A DNA stretch of 35,571 bases from an uncultured Clostridia bacterium. Lineage in GTDB: Bacteria > Bacillota > Clostridia > Oscillospirales > Ruminococcaceae. Where the stretch lies: positions 1 through 35,571 of the forward strand of contig CANRLN010000017.1 of assembly GCA_947631445.1 (NCBI GenBank), written 5' to 3'. Shown piece after piece: positions 16,747 through 25,228 of this stretch. Each line of letters opens with the position of its first letter. Within the stretch, counting starts at the first letter, position 1. A program made the position numbers and the translations under genes. The notes beneath the pieces were generated by a model. It worked only from the letters and a program-made list of their open reading frames with translations. It was not told where the DNA came from and did not search any database.

Positions 16747-18141
16747 TTAAAGTTCGTTGACAAGCTGTTTGAAATGTCTGCCACGATATTCAAAATTTTT
16801 ATATAAATCAAATGCTGCACAAGCGGGCGAAAGTGAAACAACATCTCCCTCTCTTGCAAGACGTTTTGCGGTGTTTACCGCCTCCTCCATAGAATTAACT
16901 CTTACAATCTTAAGACCGCTTGTTTTATATTCCTCACACTCGGTCACAGCCTTTTCAATCTTATCGGCGGTTGCACCCATAAGAATAAGAATTTTTACAA
17001 ATTCGTTTACAGGAGCTGCCATTGGTTCAAATGGAATTTTTTTGTCATATCCGCCTGCAATCATAATAATTTTGCGATTAAACGCACGAAGTCCTGCCAT
17101 AACCCTTGTTGGAGAGGTGGCAATTGAATCGTTGTACCATTTAACCCCGTCTATTTCTCTAACAAATTCAATTCTATGTTCCACACCGCCAAAAGTTTTG
17201 GCAACCTTTACAATATTTTCAATGCTTACATCACCCCAAACGGCTGAAATTGCAGTAAGATAATTGTCAACATTGTGCATACCGGGGATTTTAATTTCGC
17301 TTTTATCAATAATTGGAAATATTTTATCGTCTTTTTTATACACAAGCATACCATTTTCGTCAAGATAAGAACCAACTTTAGGTTGTTTGCCACTAAGCGA
17401 AAATTGCACAAGCTGACCACGAACAAGCGGAGCAAGGGAAATGCTACCCTCATTGTCAGTGTTAAGAACAGCTTTGGAAAAAGCATTTTGATGATTTAAA
17501 ATATTGCACTTTGCATTAATATATTCTTCCATTGTGCCATGAACATCAAGGTGATTAGGAGAAATATTTGTCACAACTGCAACATCAGGAGATTTTCTCA
17601 TTGAGATAAGCTGAAAGCTTGAAAGTTCCACAACAGCCACATCATTTTCCGAAATCATTTCAACCATTGGAAGCAGTGCCTTGCCAATGTTTCCGCCCTT
17701 GTGAACACGTTTGCCTTGTGCCTTTAAAAATTCGCTGATAATGGTTGTGGTGGTGGTTTTGCCGTCCGAACCGGTTACAGCATAAATTTTGCAAGGACAC
17801 AAATCAAAGAACACTTCCATTTCTGAGGTTACAATAATACCTTCCTGTCTTGCTCTTGTAAGTACGTCATTGTTATAATACATTCCGGGGGTGCGAAAAA
17901 CAATGTCACAATCAAAAATTGCATCAAGATAGTTTGCACCAAAAGAAAACTCCGCACCCTTTGCCTTCAATTCAACATAAAGATTTTCATCAAAATCTTC
18001 ATAAGGGGTTTTGTCGCAAACAACCGTTTTAATGCCTTTTGAAAGAAACATTTTAATAAGTGAAGTGTGGCTTACCCCAACGCCGATAAACGCAACCTTT
18101 TTGTCCTTAATGTCCTCAAAAAATTTTTGTGCTTTAGTCAT
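16747..18141 (-). CDS. murD: UDP-N-acetylmuramoyl-L-alanine--D-glutamate ligase MurD
   Basis: About 464 residues. An N-terminal Rossmann-like domain (KKVAFIGVGVSHTSL) is followed by the Mur-ligase ATP loop TGSDGKTTTT at about 123-132. Central motifs VVELSSFQL and NISPNHLDVHG come next, then the C-terminal domain with VEHRIEFV, YNDSIATSP and GGYDKKIPFE. These identify MurD, which adds D-Glu to UDP-MurNAc-L-Ala in the cytoplasm. The ATG at 18141 has GGAG nine bases upstream; a TTG at 18156 overlaps that site. It is the first gene behind a perfect promoter. Confidence 0.96.
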   Translation of the reverse strand: MTKAQKFFEDIKDKKVAFIGVGVSHTSLIKMFLSKGIKTVVCDKTPYEDFDENLYVELKAKGAEFSFGANYLDAIFDCDIVFRTPGMYYNNDVLTRARQEGIIVTSEMEVFFDLCPCKIYAVTGSDGKTTTTTIISEFLKAQGKRVHKGGNIGKALLPMVEMISENDVAVVELSSFQLISMRKSPDVAVVTNISPNHLDVHGTMEEYINAKCNILNHQNAFSKAVLNTDNEGSISLAPLVRGQLVQFSLSGKQPKVGSYLDENGMLVYKKDDKIFPIIDKSEIKIPGMHNVDNYLTAISAVWGDVSIENIVKVAKTFGGVEHRIEFVREIDGVKWYNDSIATSPTRVMAGLRAFNRKIIMIAGGYDKKIPFEPMAAPVNEFVKILILMGATADKIEKAVTECEEYKTSGLKIVRVNSMEEAVNTAKRLAREGDVVSLSPACAAFDLYKNFEYRGRHFKQLVNEL

Positions 18142-18237
18142 ACCTAATATCTCCAATCTTAAAAAATTATTTAATTATTTTTTATTATTTTACTATTATT
18201 ATTGTATTTGAAAAAACTACAAAACATTATTAATATT

Positions 18238-18266
18238 ATTATACAACATTATCCGCTGTTTGTCAA
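18238..18266 (-). promoter_or_regulatory. Consensus sigma-A promoter of the murD-led unit
   Basis: On the minus strand TTGACA (18261-18266), 17 bases, TATAAT (18238-18243). It leaves a leader of about 90 bases before murD. No internal terminator is evident for the following twelve genes down to about 5940. Confidence 0.85.
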
Positions 18267-18311
18267 TAGCAAATTTTTAAGATTTTACGAAAAAGCATTT
18301 ACAACAGTAAT

Positions 18312-18342
18312 AAAAAAACCGCCTGCACCCAAAATGCAGACG
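18312..18342 (-). terminator. Intrinsic terminator of the HPr-like gene
   Basis: On the minus strand CGTCTGCA pairs with TGCAGGCG (one G-T pair) across a seven-base loop and is followed by G then seven T residues. It lies about 35 bases after the HPr-like stop. Confidence 0.9.
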
Positions 18343-18374
18343 ATTAAAAAATTCGATTTTTTAAATAATTTTAT

Positions 18375-18605
18375 TTACTTTGCGATAAACTCTTCAATAT
18401 CCTTAAGAAAATCCGAAGCATCATCGGTATGTGCGGTAAGGTCAACAGGATTTTCAAGGTCAAGGCTGAAAATACCCATGATAGACTTTGCGTCCACAGC
18501 ATATCTGCCAGAAGAAAGGTCAACCTCAAAATCATACTTCATTACCTTGTTTACAAAATCCTTTACCTTAGCAATGGTGTTGATTACAATTTTTGTCTTG
18601 GTCAT
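18375..18605 (-). CDS. HPr-fold protein lacking the phosphoacceptor His (Crh-like)
   Basis: 76 residues aligning along most of HPr. The regulatory-serine motif is intact (AKSIMGIFSL, Ser at residue 41, equivalent to Ser46). The active-site loop that in HPr holds His15 and Arg17 (HARPA) is replaced by NTIAKVKDF, with Thr10 at the His15 position, so phosphotransfer from enzyme I should be impossible. This matches the logic of Bacillus Crh, which keeps only Ser46 and acts as an HprK-controlled corepressor. Similar His-less HPr proteins are, as I recall, common in Clostridia. The ATG has AGGAGG ten bases upstream. It is a single-gene unit with its own perfect promoter and terminator. Confidence 0.88.
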   Translation of the reverse strand: MTKTKIVINTIAKVKDFVNKVMKYDFEVDLSSGRYAVDAKSIMGIFSLDLENPVDLTAHTDDASDFLKDIEEFIAK

Positions 18606-18657
18606 AAAAAATAATCCTCCTTATTATGTTTTGGGGGAAGATAAATCCCTTAACTCT

Positions 18658-18686
18658 ATTATAATAACTTTTTTATGATTTGTCAA
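18658..18686 (-). promoter_or_regulatory. Consensus sigma-A promoter of the HPr-like gene
   Basis: On the minus strand TTGACA (18681-18686), 17 bases, TATAAT (18658-18663), about 50 bases before the ATG at 18605. This implies high expression. Confidence 0.85.
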
Positions 18687-18896
18687 GAGGTATTTTTAAT
18701 TTTTTTTAGATTTGCCAAATAAAAGTCAAGTTAAACAAATAAAATGTTGTATATTTGTGTATATTGTATAATAAAACTGTTTTCTTGACCAAATTTGTAC
18801 AATAATAATCTACTAATTATTAAAAATTAAAGTTAAAATCAACATTAAAAAAGGGATTTTCTGGGGCATATAAAATACAGACAATTGGCAGGGGGG

Positions 18897-18925
18897 TTGA
18901 CAAATCCGCAAAAATATAATATAAT
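18897..18925 (+). promoter_or_regulatory. Consensus sigma-A promoter of the GH25-dockerin gene
   Basis: TTGACA (18897-18902), 17 bases, TATAAT (18920-18925). A poly-G run directly precedes the -35 box. The transcript would carry a leader of about 145 bases. The rest of the gene-free stretch 18690-19077 is very AT-rich, and nothing else was recognised apart from the leader element listed next. Confidence 0.85.
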
Positions 18926-18963
18926 AATAAAATATTATATGTTTTGCATAATTGGTTCATTAA

Positions 18964-19055
18964 AGTTTTTTGCATTTATACGACAATATATTAAATATTT
19001 TTTTGCAATTCATATAAAACAATTATAACACTTAAGATATGCAAAAAACTGTCGT
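18964..19055 (+). promoter_or_regulatory. Structured leader of the GH25-dockerin mRNA, possible pseudoknot
   Basis: A perfect 12-base inverted repeat, AGTTTTTTGCAT (18964-18975) and ATGCAAAAAACT (19039-19050), is interleaved with a second pair, ACGACA (18980-18985) and TGTCGT (19050-19055). The order X, Y, X', Y' is that of a pseudoknot or of two exclusive hairpins. Y' ends about 11 bases before the ribosome site (GGAG 19066-19069). I match it to no known riboswitch class. Confidence 0.4.
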
Positions 19056-19077
19056 TTATTATTAAGGAGATGAATTG

Positions 19078-22047
19078 ATGACAAATCTAAAAAAAATTGT
19101 TTGCTGCCTTTGCAGTATGGGAATTGTTCTTTCCAACACAACCGGTGCTTTTGCCGCCGATACTAACTATAACTATAGTACATATCCCCAGAATGTTTTA
19201 AATGTTACCCAAGACCCCGAAATCATCAGGTATTCACAAGGAAACAGAAATCTGCAAAAAGCAATATTTTCCAAGGATAACCCTAACCATGCTTCAAAAT
19301 TTGAGGGCTATGACATTAAATATGGCATTGACGTTTCAAAATTTCAAGGCAATATCGACTGGGCAAAGGTTAAGGCAAGCGGCGTTGACTTTGCAATTAT
19401 CCGTGTAGGATGCAGAGGATACGGCGATGGCTCGATTTTTATTGATTCTAAATTTTATCAGAATATCAACGGTGCCAAAGCTGCTGGCATTGATGTTGGA
19501 GTATACTTCTTTACACAGGCTATAAACGTCAACGAAGCTATTCAAGAGGCAAATTTTGTTCTGGACAAAATTCAGGGATATAATCTTGAACTTCCTGTAT
19601 ATATCGACCAAGAGGCTGTAAATTCTCAAGCAAGGCTTGACCGTGCAAAACTTTCAAGACAGGCAAAAACCGATATTGTAAACGCCTTTTGCGATACCAT
19701 AAACAAGAAAAACTATGAAGCGGGCGTTTATGCAAGCAAAAGTTGGTTGGAAGATGAAATGTATGCAAACCAAATAAGACACCGTGTTTGGGTGGCTCAG
19801 TGGAGCAAAAACAACACCTATGGCGGATACTATGACGTATGGCAATGGGGCGACAACGGACGTGTCAACGGCATTTCGGGAAATGTTGACGTAAACGTAT
19901 ATTATAGTGACGCTAACTATAATCCCGTTCCTGATGATATGGGCAATATCTCATACTCTTATGATGAGAAAAACCACCATAGTGTAACCCTTGAATGGGA
20001 CAGACCCAAAAAGGCTGCCGGATATGAAGTGTACAAAATAGACAACACCACCAAGGAAGAAATCAAGGTCGGTCAGACCAACAAGACAAGCTATACCCTT
20101 AATCTTGACGAATATCAGCCTTCTTCCTACTATGTCAAGGCGGTTAACGAATACGGTGGCGAAACATATTACAGCAAAAACAGCCCTGTGCTTGAAATAA
20201 ATGATTATTATATAAGCGACTTGAAGGCTGAATTTGGCTCACAGATAAATCTTGAATGGTCGGCGGTTAAAAATGCAAAAGGCTATAAAATTTCATTGAT
20301 TGATGAAAACCGTGAGGAAAAATTCTTATGGTCGGATAAAAATTCACTTGTTATAGATACAGCTGATTTAAACCCAGAACTTGAATATACTGTCAAGGTT
20401 GCTCCTTATTTTAGTGATAGGTCGGACAGAGGTGTTTATTCTTCCAAAGTAACCGGAAAAATAGCACAAGCTGGCGTTGAAAATCTTGCAGTTTCCATAA
20501 CTGAAGACGGCAATCCGATTATTTCGTGGGAGGCTGATTCCGAAAAGACCATAAAGAAATTTGAAATTTATACTATACAAAAAGATGAAAGTGGCAATGA
20601 AAAGCAGGAACTTTATGCCTCCACAAGAGATAATTTTGTTGTTTTGGATTCGCTTGCAAATCAGACAAGCTATAATTTTGCTGTAAGGTCAATTGTTTTG
20701 GAAAACGGCGAAGAAAAGCCTACCGATTTTGCATATATCGGTCTTAACACTACTCCGGACAAGCTTGAAAGCATTTCGACAGACGCTAATATTCTTAAGA
20801 TTGATGATGAATATTGTGATGAATATAAAGTTTATTATTCAACAACCACCGATAACGAGGATATTGAAAGTTTTGTAACCACCAATAAGAACATTCAGAT
20901 TAAGAAAGATTATAATTTCATTCAAATAGCAGGTATAAAAAGAAACGGCGAAACTGCATTTGAGGGCGAACAAAGCGACAAATATTATAACACACAAGAA
21001 ATAAGCGGACTTAAAGTTTTAGACGTTTCCAAAAATTCTGTAAGTATTAAGTTTGACAAGAATATTTACTTTGATAGTATCAACGCTTATGTTGGCAACA
21101 AGAGAATTTCCGTAAAGCCTTATGACGGAAAATTTACGGTGGACAACCTTTCGCCAAATGGCGAATATACAATCAAACTTTTAGGAGTAAGAAACGGCAA
21201 GGAAGACAGCAATTCTGCCGTTGAAATCAAGGCAATTACCGCTCCTGAAGCTGTTAATTCATTTGTTGCCACTTCAAAAAGCAGTAATTCTTGTGTGATT
21301 GAATGGTCAACCGACCAGAAATTCGATGAATTTTATCTTTATCATGTAAATGATGATGGGCATAAAGAATTGTACTCAAGAATAAAGGATAGTTCCAGAA
21401 TGTACACATTTAGCTATCTTGAAGCGGGCAAAATTTACACCTATGCAATAGCAGGAGTTAAAAAGCTTGATGAAAACTATCTTCCTCTTAAAGAACTTGT
21501 AGGCGAAACAAGTGAGGTTACATTTGCAACCAAACCACTTGACATTGAAAAAATCAACGTTGAACAAACAAATGACCCCAACGCTTTAAGACTTCAGCAA
21601 GCCTCTATTGAAAAAAACGAAGAACCTGTAATGAGTGCAGATATTTCATGGAACAGTTGTGGCGAAAATGTGGTTTATGAAATTTATCTTGAGGACGAAA
21701 ACGGTGATAAACAGCTTGTTGAAAAAACCGAAGATGTTAAATATACCCTTAAAAATCTTGACGGACAATACAAGGTAAGCGTTATTCCGGTGGTTGAAAA
21801 GGACGGCGAAGTACTTTCAAGAGGCAACGAAAGCGAAAGCATTTCACTTAGCCTTTGGCAAGCAATCGTAGGAGATGCAAACTTTGACAAACAGATTACA
21901 CCTGAAGATGCCCTTTGCATTCTACAATTTATTGTAGGTCTTAGCGATGAAACCCTTAACAATTTTGTGTGCGATTTAAACGGCGACGGCAAAATAGATA
22001 CACAAGACGCTCTTGAAATTCTTAAAATAGTTGTGGGTATCAACTAA
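19078..22047 (+). CDS. Secreted GH25 muramidase with FN3-like modules and C-terminal dockerin
   Basis: 989 residues. A signal peptide ends near residue 26 (GAFA/ADT). The GH25 domain spans about 80-280: KYGIDVSKFQGNIDW with Asp85, the catalytic pair Asp177/Glu179 in LPVYIDQEA, and the closing VWQWGDNG. GH25 enzymes cleave the MurNAc-GlcNAc bond of peptidoglycan. About seven FN3-like beta modules follow (about 290-925). The last 60 residues are a type-I-like dockerin with two calcium loops, DANFDKQITPED and DLNGDGKIDTQD, each followed by an ALxIL-type helix. The dockerin should plug into a cohesin rather than anchor directly to the wall. The ATG at 19078 has GGAG eight bases upstream; the TTG immediately before it is less likely. 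It is single-gene, with its own promoter and terminator. Confidence 0.92.
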   Translation: MTNLKKIVCCLCSMGIVLSNTTGAFAADTNYNYSTYPQNVLNVTQDPEIIRYSQGNRNLQKAIFSKDNPNHASKFEGYDIKYGIDVSKFQGNIDWAKVKASGVDFAIIRVGCRGYGDGSIFIDSKFYQNINGAKAAGIDVGVYFFTQAINVNEAIQEANFVLDKIQGYNLELPVYIDQEAVNSQARLDRAKLSRQAKTDIVNAFCDTINKKNYEAGVYASKSWLEDEMYANQIRHRVWVAQWSKNNTYGGYYDVWQWGDNGRVNGISGNVDVNVYYSDANYNPVPDDMGNISYSYDEKNHHSVTLEWDRPKKAAGYEVYKIDNTTKEEIKVGQTNKTSYTLNLDEYQPSSYYVKAVNEYGGETYYSKNSPVLEINDYYISDLKAEFGSQINLEWSAVKNAKGYKISLIDENREEKFLWSDKNSLVIDTADLNPELEYTVKVAPYFSDRSDRGVYSSKVTGKIAQAGVENLAVSITEDGNPIISWEADSEKTIKKFEIYTIQKDESGNEKQELYASTRDNFVVLDSLANQTSYNFAVRSIVLENGEEKPTDFAYIGLNTTPDKLESISTDANILKIDDEYCDEYKVYYSTTTDNEDIESFVTTNKNIQIKKDYNFIQIAGIKRNGETAFEGEQSDKYYNTQEISGLKVLDVSKNSVSIKFDKNIYFDSINAYVGNKRISVKPYDGKFTVDNLSPNGEYTIKLLGVRNGKEDSNSAVEIKAITAPEAVNSFVATSKSSNSCVIEWSTDQKFDEFYLYHVNDDGHKELYSRIKDSSRMYTFSYLEAGKIYTYAIAGVKKLDENYLPLKELVGETSEVTFATKPLDIEKINVEQTNDPNALRLQQASIEKNEEPVMSADISWNSCGENVVYEIYLEDENGDKQLVEKTEDVKYTLKNLDGQYKVSVIPVVEKDGEVLSRGNESESISLSLWQAIVGDANFDKQITPEDALCILQFIVGLSDETLNNFVCDLNGDGKIDTQDALEILKIVVGIN

Positions 22048-22061
22048 AAAAATACACATTC

Positions 22062-22090
22062 TCCCCCGTCTGAAAAGACGGGGGATTTCT
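22062..22090 (+). terminator. Intrinsic terminator of the GH25-dockerin gene
   Basis: A perfect 10-bp stem (TCCCCCGTCT with AGACGGGGGA) closes a GAAA tetraloop and is followed by TTTCTTGCTTT. Confidence 0.88.
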
Positions 22091-22214
22091 TGCTTTAAAA
22101 ATTAAATTTTAATATTAAAATTTTTTATACAATTTCAAGTTGAATACTTTTTGCACAATTAAATTTCTGCAATAAAAAATAAAATATCTAATTTGTCGAA
22201 AAAGTAAAAAATTA

Positions 22215-22243
22215 TGGATTTTTTGATAAATATATGATATAAT
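22215..22243 (+). promoter_or_regulatory. Probable extended -10 promoter of the AAA+ gene
   Basis: TGATATAAT at 22235-22243 gives a perfect -10 with an upstream TG. The -35 region at 17-base spacing (TGGATT, 22215-22220) is poor. Confidence 0.55.
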
Positions 22244-22293
22244 GTAAATTAGAATAAACAACATAAAATATTAAAACAAGGAGATAACTTTAT

Positions 22294-23685
22294 ATGAATA
22301 ATTCTATACAATCAAGACTTGCAAAAATACAATTGGACTGCAAACTGCTTGAAAAATCTGGTCTTGGCATTAAAGACGAAAAACAAAAACTTTGCAATCA
22401 TCTGAGCTTTTGTATGTTTAAATTTTTAACCTATCTTGCTTCGGCTTCGGGCAAAACCACCCCTGCCCAAACCCAATATATAAATGAATGTATGAACGGA
22501 AAACTTACCTCTACACAGATAGACTATTTTGCAAGGTCGCTTAGTTCGTCCAATGTATGCGATTCTATGCGTAAACTTTTTGCAGTGTTTGCAAGAGGCG
22601 ATATGGACGGGATTACAAAACTTGGCTCAAAAAATCTGCTCAGCTTTTTTGACGAACTTGGAAAAGAATTTATTGCCCTTGATTTTAACGAGGAGGATAT
22701 TGAAATTGCTTATCTATATATTGTAATTTTCCATATGAACCAATTTTTGGAGGGTTACTGCATAAACTATTCTATTCCAAACAATTCAATGCAAAAAAGT
22801 GCAGATAATCTAACCCAAAAAATAGCTGACAGCGAGCCTGTTCAGCCTGAAGAAAAAGAGGAAGAACAATCGCTTGAAGAACTTATGAAAAAGCTTGGCG
22901 ACCTTGTGGGACTTGCAGGTGTAAAACAGGATATAGAGGGGCTTACCAACCTGCTTAAGGTAAGAAAAAGACGTAAAGAAGAAGGTCTTTCCATTCCGTC
23001 GGTTTCTATGCACATGGTTTTCACGGGCAACCCTGGAACAGGTAAAACAACCGTTGCAAGACTTGTTGCAAAAATATACAAACAACTTGGCGTTGTTTCA
23101 AAGGGACAGCTTGTTGAGGTCGACCGTTCGGGACTTGTAAGTGGATATGTAGGGCAAACGGCACTTAAAACTAAAGAAGTTTGCGACAAGGCAAAAGGCG
23201 GATTACTTTTTATTGATGAAGCTTATACATTGACAGGAAGTGAAAACAAAAACGATTTTGGTATTGAGGCGGTAAACACCCTACTTAAATATATGGAGGA
23301 TTACCGTGATGATTTTGTGGTTATAGTTGCAGGCTATACAAAGGAAATGGAAGATTTTCTTGATTCCAACCCCGGGCTTAAATCAAGATTCGGCAAGGTT
23401 ATAGAATTTGCCGACTATTCGGCAGACGAACTTATGAAAATCCTTGAATTTAATTGTGATAAAAATGATTTGCAAATGACCGAAGATGCCAAAGACACCG
23501 CAAGAAAATTCTTTGAAAAGCGTATAGAGGAAAAAACTAAAAATTTTGCAAACGCAAGAGATGTTAGAAACTATGTGGACAGAATACTTACCAATCAGGC
23601 AAACAGGTTATCCCACTATGAGAATATTTCCAAAAATGACCTTATGACGGTGGAAAAAGAGGACGTTGAAAATATAGTAATTTAG
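22294..23685 (+). CDS. CbbX/SpoVK-type AAA+ ATPase with novel N-terminal helical domain
   Basis: 463 residues. The C-terminal half is a single AAA+ module of the CbbX/SpoVK/EccA group. It has LGDLVGLAGVKQDI at about 201-214, Walker A GNPGTGKT at about 245-252, SGYVGQT at about 283-289, Walker B LLFIDEAY at about 304-311, the Arg-finger region SRFGKVIEF at about 364-372 and sensor-2 NARDVRN at about 420-426. Residues 1-165 form an alpha-helical domain; its length and helices faintly recall TerB-like domains, but I cannot assign it. A Glu-rich linker (about 178-195) separates the halves. Relatives remodel protein complexes in the cytosol. The ATG has AAGGAG ten bases upstream. It is followed after 14 bases by a membrane-protein gene. 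Confidence 0.9.
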   Translation: MNNSIQSRLAKIQLDCKLLEKSGLGIKDEKQKLCNHLSFCMFKFLTYLASASGKTTPAQTQYINECMNGKLTSTQIDYFARSLSSSNVCDSMRKLFAVFARGDMDGITKLGSKNLLSFFDELGKEFIALDFNEEDIEIAYLYIVIFHMNQFLEGYCINYSIPNNSMQKSADNLTQKIADSEPVQPEEKEEEQSLEELMKKLGDLVGLAGVKQDIEGLTNLLKVRKRRKEEGLSIPSVSMHMVFTGNPGTGKTTVARLVAKIYKQLGVVSKGQLVEVDRSGLVSGYVGQTALKTKEVCDKAKGGLLFIDEAYTLTGSENKNDFGIEAVNTLLKYMEDYRDDFVVIVAGYTKEMEDFLDSNPGLKSRFGKVIEFADYSADELMKILEFNCDKNDLQMTEDAKDTARKFFEKRIEEKTKNFANARDVRNYVDRILTNQANRLSHYENISKNDLMTVEKEDVENIVI

Positions 23686-23699
23686 GAGGTATTTAAAAA

Positions 23700-24578
23700 T
23701 TGTTGGAAAAAATAACGGATTTTATAAAAGAACATATTTTACTTGTTATAGGCGGAATTTTGTATCTTGCTGTTTTTATAATAAGCTTTAAAATCTCCCC
23801 TTGGGACGATTTTTCTATTGAAGAACTTGACAGCAATATAAAATTTAATAATTCTAACCTGCAACATCTGCCAATACTAAAATTCTTGTGTTTTGGTATT
23901 TCAGAACTTGGTCAGGGCTTTAAATATGCAAACGGTTTAGGACTTAACAACAGTGTGGGGTTTAGTTACTTTATTGCAGTTTGTGCCGTGTTTACCTATA
24001 TAAACCTTATAAAACTTTTTTGTGTAAATGAAGATAATGCTTTTGGAGTGGATATAAGCTTTCAAAGTCCTGTGGAAAAATTTTTGATAAGATTTTGCTT
24101 TGACAATGTCTTTATGTATATAGCCACAATTTTGGTGGCATATTTTTATTTTCCTGCCTCAGCAAAAATTTTCGGATTTTGGCATAGTAGCAACTGGCTT
24201 TTAAAAATTGTGCTTGCAATTTTAATTCTTGCGATAATTATAGTACCCAGTATTCCTAATTTTATTTATATATTTGCATATGATTTTGTGCTTGTTAAAA
24301 TAATACAGCTTGTAAATTTCATGGACTATAAAATGCACTGCTTTGAATTTATTAAAGTTTTAGCAATGTTTTTAACAGTAGTAATATTAATTTTAGCTAT
24401 GAATATAATAATGGAAAAACTACTTGAATTAATACAGATTTTAAGTATGAAATGTTCGGCAGGAATAATGGCATCAAGCGTTGGAATAGCATTGGGAATA
24501 GTCTTTACCATCATAAAAGCTATTGTTGGAATTTTAATTCTTTGCGGAATTATTATGCTTATTTCAAAAATTCTTTAG
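23700..24578 (+). CDS. Unknown membrane protein paired with the AAA+ ATPase
   Basis: About 292 residues with five or six hydrophobic helices. One is near the N-terminus (about 12-30), followed by an extracytoplasmic-type loop with acidic residues. Two very Ile/Leu-rich helices sit mid-protein (about 140-155 and 168-190), and two lie near the C-terminus. I recognise no family. The start is TTG at 23700 with AGGAGG about ten bases upstream; a second TTG follows directly. It starts only 14 bases after the AAA+ stop, so the two are almost certainly one operon and may form a membrane-tethered remodelling pair. No clear terminator was seen in the following 24579-24683. Confidence 0.82.
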   Translation: MLEKITDFIKEHILLVIGGILYLAVFIISFKISPWDDFSIEELDSNIKFNNSNLQHLPILKFLCFGISELGQGFKYANGLGLNNSVGFSYFIAVCAVFTYINLIKLFCVNEDNAFGVDISFQSPVEKFLIRFCFDNVFMYIATILVAYFYFPASAKIFGFWHSSNWLLKIVLAILILAIIIVPSIPNFIYIFAYDFVLVKIIQLVNFMDYKMHCFEFIKVLAMFLTVVILILAMNIIMEKLLELIQILSMKCSAGIMASSVGIALGIVFTIIKAIVGILILCGIIMLISKIL

Positions 24579-24683
24579 TTTTGGAAAAACAATTAATAAA
24601 AATCGCCATAGTTTTTTTACAGTCCCACTATAAATACAAAAAACATAACAACTCTTTTGTTCACTCCCATTCTTTTTAAACAC

Positions 24684-24712
24684 TTGACAAAATACAAAGT
24701 TTGTGATATAAT
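24684..24712 (+). promoter_or_regulatory. Consensus sigma-A promoter of the nfeD-SPFH operon
   Basis: TTGACA (24684-24689), 17 bases ending in TGTGA, then TATAAT (24707-24712). It lies about 33 bases before the nfeD start. Confidence 0.87.
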
Positions 24713-24745
24713 ATATAACAATATATTTGAAAGGAGAGAGGTTTA

Positions 24746-25192
24746 ATGGACGTTTTTCTTGATTCACAGCTTTATATGACCGTCTTCTGGGCAATTGGTT
24801 TTGTTGTGTTTTTGGGTCTGGAAATTGCTACGGCAACCGCCCTTGTCACAATCTGGCTCGCCCTTGGCTCTTTTGTCGCTATGTTTTTTGCTATTGCAAA
24901 ACTGCCTTTTTGGATTCAATGCACAGTATTTGTGGTAGTGTCGGCGGTATTGCTTATTTTTACACGCCCTGCCGTAAAAAAACTGCTCACCAAAACCAAT
25001 CCTACCAACTTTGAACTTGATGTAGGAAAGTCTGCAACGGTGGTTGAAACAATAAACAACAGTGCCGGAGAAGGCAGAGTTACTTTAAACGGCACATACT
25101 GGACTGCTCGTTCGCAGGACGGACAAATTATTGAAAAGGATACAATCGTTACGGTTGTTAAAGTAGACGGTGCAAAATTAATTGTTAAGTAA
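24746..25192 (+). CDS. NfeD-family membrane protein
   Basis: 148 residues. Two hydrophobic segments (about 10-48 and 54-72) precede a C-terminal OB-fold of about 65 residues (VGKSATVVETINNSAGEGRV, then WTARS and a VVKVDGAKLIV strand). This is the short NfeD class, whose genes are typically fused or adjacent to SPFH/stomatin genes, as here. The pair organises membrane microdomains and may control membrane-protein quality. The ATG at 24746 has AAAGGAGAG upstream. The SPFH gene follows after about 36 bases. Confidence 0.92.
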   Translation: MDVFLDSQLYMTVFWAIGFVVFLGLEIATATALVTIWLALGSFVAMFFAIAKLPFWIQCTVFVVVSAVLLIFTRPAVKKLLTKTNPTNFELDVGKSATVVETINNSAGEGRVTLNGTYWTARSQDGQIIEKDTIVTVVKVDGAKLIVK

Positions 25193-25228
25193 TTTATATT
25201 AATATTGAAGTGGAGAGTGTTTTTTATT

